Below are positions 44,101 through 45,933 of a stretch of DNA of 45,933 nt, piece by piece (the first letter of the stretch is position 1; every line of letters begins with the position of its first letter). The position numbers and the translations under genes were made by a program. The stretch lies in assembly GCF_001434915.1 (NCBI RefSeq), contig NZ_AZEF01000021.1, forward strand, positions 1 through 45,933, read 5' to 3'. Origin of the DNA: Liquorilactobacillus capillatus DSM 19910 (GTDB taxonomy: Bacteria > Bacillota > Bacilli > Lactobacillales > Lactobacillaceae). The notes under the pieces are model-generated. The model was not told where the DNA came from, did no database searches, and saw only the letters and a program-made list of their open reading frames with translations.

Positions 44101-45160
44101 CATGCCACAGTTTACTACTGCTGCCGCCATTGAAAGTTTTCATTGGCCAAAATAACTTTGGCCCTAAGATAGCCATAAAAAATGGATTTAGTGTCAGCAA
44201 CACCAGTAATAAAACAGCAACTGCGACCGCAACGCCGACAGCTGACCGGTAAACCGAAAACTTAGCCAATCCTAAGGTCGCAAAACCGATTAGAACTGAT
44301 GAACCACTATATAGAATAGTTCGTCCTGCTGTTTTTAAAGCGGCCTGCGTAGCAGCAACTTTACTACCGCCACGGCTAAGTTCTTCTTTAAATTGATCAA
44401 AAAGTAAAATATTATAATCTGTCCCGATCCCAAACAAAACAACTACCATAAAAACCTGAGTGAAGTTAGATAAGGGAAAATCAAATCGATCAACCAGATT
44501 CATTACAATACTTAATGAAATAATAAATGACACACCAACTGATAGTAACGAAACTAACGGTGTGATCGGTGACTTGAAAACAAGCATCAAAACAATAAAG
44601 ATAAAGATAACCGTGATCAACTCTGTCTTTTTAATTCCGGCCTCTGTTTCTTGGGTGAAATCATCATTTAAGATATCACTTCCCGTAACATAGGTCTTAA
44701 CACCACTTGTCTTAGCAGCCTTAGTAATACTCTTATTCATCTCAGCAACCGTTTGCTGGCTACCTACCATTAGTTGTAATAGCTGAGTTGAATTATCTTT
44801 TGAGATCAGTTGCTTCTTAGTAGCGGCATTATCATTTGCAGATGTCAAACTTTTGACATGATACTTCTGCTTATTCTGCTTAAAATGACTAATTGTTTGT
44901 TCAATAGCGTTTTTTTGCTTACTTGTTAATGGCGAGTCTCCGTTATTAAAAACTACGATTACCTGCCGGGCTCCTCCTTGATTTCGTCCCCAATTATCTT
45001 GAATAGCTTGGGCTACTTGACTTTTAGCGGTGCTAGGCAGCTTAGTTTGGCCTTTTTCGCGAAGAAGATTGCTGACATTAGGCAGCAAAACAACTGCGGC
45101 CAGCATAACAATCAACCATATAACTGCTTGGATAATAAAAACTCTTTTTCTCTCGTGCAT
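41102..45160 (-). CDS. Giant MMPL/RND-family transporter with repeat-rich extracellular domain
   Basis: This 1352-residue membrane protein has two RND-like membrane blocks (about residues 10-385 and 1140-1335), each with the conserved aspartate of the proton relay: FGIGTDYNILL and IALGVDYSIFL. It resembles YdfJ/YdgH-type MMPL exporters for lipids, drugs or surface polymers. Between them is a very large extracellular domain (about 390-1120) filled with Leu/Gly repeats such as QLNSKTGQLTAGIGQLANG, the heptad type also found in YhgE/Pip proteins. It likely forms long helical bundles reaching across the cell wall. GAGGAAGGG precedes the ATG. The divergent TetR-family gene probably controls it. 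Confidence 0.88.
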   Translation of the reverse strand: MHERKRVFIIQAVIWLIVMLAAVVLLPNVSNLLREKGQTKLPSTAKSQVAQAIQDNWGRNQGGARQVIVVFNNGDSPLTSKQKNAIEQTISHFKQNKQKYHVKSLTSANDNAATKKQLISKDNSTQLLQLMVGSQQTVAEMNKSITKAAKTSGVKTYVTGSDILNDDFTQETEAGIKKTELITVIFIFIVLMLVFKSPITPLVSLLSVGVSFIISLSIVMNLVDRFDFPLSNFTQVFMVVVLFGIGTDYNILLFDQFKEELSRGGSKVAATQAALKTAGRTILYSGSSVLIGFATLGLAKFSVYRSAVGVAVAVAVLLLVLLTLNPFFMAILGPKLFWPMKTFNGGSSSKLWHGLATRAVRLPLVYLAIVLGVSLPFLLIFNNELNYDTLAELNDSIPAKQGFKVVQNHFSKGTAEPSTLYLKSSHPLNNERDLREIDALTKRLQKIDGVKTVASVTQPGGTPIKKLYVNKQLTSVTGGMRSARNGLNKIGNGLDSASGQIGNANIQQGVEGAKKLAAGTTKLQNGSQQLGNGAGQLANGASALRQGTVTYANGVFTVNNGLNRLNSKTGTLANGVSRLATGATSLNNGLGQLNSKTGQLTAGIGQLANGTGSLFTGTQSLSNGLNTLDSKKDEVAAGTATLNTSVAKLQQGSAQVSSGLQELQSKVNTATATGNTGQIEELKTNLQKLNTAMTALEQSTSTTSLPDLSKLQTTTQALTASSDKVNADAQALQKALSQLVSSSSTNAGFSSTDIAGVITAVNQGAQKNGGQALSSQQTAALTAALNAVSQKIATQKTNAQSGLSTANDSANELKNDLSSLSATGTSLAGELSQLQSLSTQMSKLSDLGTLASNSIQANNASIQALDKLSQAITGMQQIQVALGGTSNQIGLVNGSQQVATGLSQLSSGTNELKDKLGEYTNGVASAATGANKLTNGAASLNNGVSQLSSKTPALVSGIGQLNAGSGQLAAGMTTLQGQIPQLTGAIGALNAGTNKLAASSSQLTNGAAQLASGNQTLAEKQGQLTTGLGTVNAGQQAMSNSLQALVPQMATLQNGLQSASAGTKKINSGVKTANGYLKGLKNSAAADTYYVPEQVLKGKTYNKAIKAYMSADKHAASITIILNENPSSKKAMKKITEIQAQAQKSLQGTPLANATVAAGGETSFINDIQKIASNDFVRTASIMLIGILLALMVITRSILQPFYILGTLLLAYVMSLSITRLISHLFLGQDMLTWNTPFFGFIMLIALGVDYSIFLMMKYREFDNATATPSTRIIRASAVIGAVVLSAALILSGTFAALIPSGVLTLIQVALVVIIGLGILVFAIPVVIPSLIRLTYPLTDRMEKQQIDEDRK

Positions 45161-45235
45161 GCTTTATCCCTTCCTCATTAATAGTTAAAAACACATAGTG
45201 ACATTTAATGAATACTGTGTTTAAATAATAACAAT

Positions 45236-45264
45236 ATGTTAATTTAGATTAGTGTAAATTTCAA
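45236..45264 (-). promoter_or_regulatory. Candidate promoter of the MMPL gene
   Basis: On the minus strand TTGAAA (45264-45259) and TAACAT (45241-45236) are 17 bases apart in the short divergent region. Confidence 0.45.
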
Positions 45265-45274
45265 TCATCAATTT

Positions 45275-45289
45275 ATAACGAAGTGTTAT
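45275..45289. promoter_or_regulatory. Candidate TetR-family operator
   Basis: ATAAC-N5-GTTAT is a 5-5-5 inverted repeat between the two divergent genes, placed between the MMPL -35 and the probable tetR promoter. Its size is typical of small TetR operators. Confidence 0.4.
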
Positions 45290-45335
45290 TAACTGAACAA
45301 ATTCGCTATTAATATTTATTTAATGAGGTGAAAAA

Positions 45336-45878
45336 ATGGTAGGTATCAAAAATAATCGGCGGGCGCAGATGACAAAACGTATTATTCAAGAAAGTCTGAT
45401 TCAATTACTGCATGAAAACAATAATTCACTAAACGAGATTACCGTCACTGCTGTCTGTAAAATCGCTGATGTTAATCGGGGGACTTTCTATGCACATTAT
45501 AAGGATGTTCCTGATTGTATGCGTGCAATGGAGAAGAGTGTCAGTGACGAACTTTTTGAAGAGCTCGCTCTAAATCAACAGTGTGATTCATGGGAGATGG
45601 TTTTAACAGGTATCTTAGGTGTAGTTAAGGAGAATCATGCTGTTGCAGCTTACATTCTTGGTAACGACCATGACTTTCTCACTCATTTCCTCTCATCAAC
45701 TAAAAATAAGCTTCTTGAACAAGACCGTAAAATGAACCCGCAGCTTGGTATTCACGAGAGCCAATACATGTATGAGTTCTACCTCAATGGAATTGTTGGC
45801 GTCATCCGTTATTGGTTAAAAAATGGTTTACAGGAATCACCTGAAAAGTTAGCTAGAATTATCAATGAATGTCGCTAA
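45336..45878 (+). CDS. TetR/AcrR-family transcriptional regulator
   Basis: This 180-residue protein has a TetR-type N-terminal helix-turn-helix, reading ITVTAVCKIADVNRGTFYAHYKD at about residues 34-56, with the usual R-G-T-F-Y-x-H-Y ending. The C-terminal ligand domain is helical and fits the YcfQ/TetR_C-type group seen in Firmicutes. TGAGG lies eight bases before the ATG. It is divergent from the MMPL exporter with 175 bases between them, the classical layout for repression of an exporter relieved by its substrate. The ligand is unknown. Confidence 0.9.
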   Translation: MVGIKNNRRAQMTKRIIQESLIQLLHENNNSLNEITVTAVCKIADVNRGTFYAHYKDVPDCMRAMEKSVSDELFEELALNQQCDSWEMVLTGILGVVKENHAVAAYILGNDHDFLTHFLSSTKNKLLEQDRKMNPQLGIHESQYMYEFYLNGIVGVIRYWLKNGLQESPEKLARIINECR

Positions 45879-45933
45879 AAGGGTTCTACAATATCTGTTG
45901 TTGGTAATAGATTTCTCTATTACTAATGACAGA

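Overview
This is a low-GC Gram-positive chromosome segment, most likely from a Lactobacillaceae species. Evidence for that is AT-rich DNA, AGGAGG-type ribosome binding sites with many TTG and GTG starts, catabolite-responsive (cre-like) boxes, and an LPxTG wall-anchored fructanase preceded by a KxYKxGKxW signal peptide. A dextransucrase-type GH70 enzyme and an Npr-type NADH peroxidase fit as well. The GH32 plus GH70 combination suggests a sugar- or plant-associated species such as Liquorilactobacillus; the genus is an inference. I see no rRNA, tRNA, CRISPR array, insertion sequence or prophage.

Layout. 1-5.1 kb, minus strand: a quinone-reductase-like dehydrogenase, an acyltransferase-3 gene broken by one in-frame amber codon, and a cytosine uptake and deamination operon (codB-codA) with a long hairpin in its leader. 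5.4-8 kb: an APC amino acid permease and a CpsB-type PHP phosphatase that is not in an exopolysaccharide cluster. 8.2-11.5 kb: the cell-wall GH32 fructanase. 11.7-14.6 kb: cysteine synthase, a DUF1722 protein and NADH peroxidase. 14.9-15.9 kb: a Fur-family regulator divergent from an unknown acidic protein, with one strong Fur-type palindrome on each promoter. 16-17.4 kb: aspartase.

17.7-24.1 kb: a seven-gene minus-strand operon, pxpB-pxpC-accB-accC-ycsI-pxpA-ycsG. It joins the PxpABC 5-oxoprolinase to a biotin carboxylase and a biotin carrier protein. PxpB and PxpC are related to the carboxyltransferase part of urea carboxylase, so the operon carries every part of a split urea-carboxylase-like enzyme. 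This is the most interesting locus in the window.

24.6-29 kb: a membrane-anchored glycerophosphodiesterase, a GH13 alpha-glucosidase and a TPR-like unknown. 29.2-32.3 kb, plus strand: a secreted matrixin-like metalloprotease, then a three-gene cassette of an 81-residue free-standing lipoyl domain, LipA and LplA, behind two cre-like boxes. 32.5-33.4 kb: two small membrane proteins. 33.5-38.9 kb, minus strand: a short triosephosphate-isomerase-family protein and a 1.5-kilo-residue GH70 glucansucrase with near-identical 195-bp glucan-binding repeats. 39.5-45.9 kb: a class I PLP aminotransferase and a very large MMPL transporter with a repeat-filled extracellular domain, divergent from a TetR regulator.

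How it works together. Several units serve carbon and nitrogen scavenging: external fructan and sucrose processing (GH32, GH70), intracellular alpha-glucoside hydrolysis (GH13), cytosine, 5-oxoproline and aspartate catabolism, and lipoyl cofactor supply for 2-oxoacid dehydrogenases. Most units are separated by clear intrinsic terminators, so the transcription units can be drawn with fair confidence.
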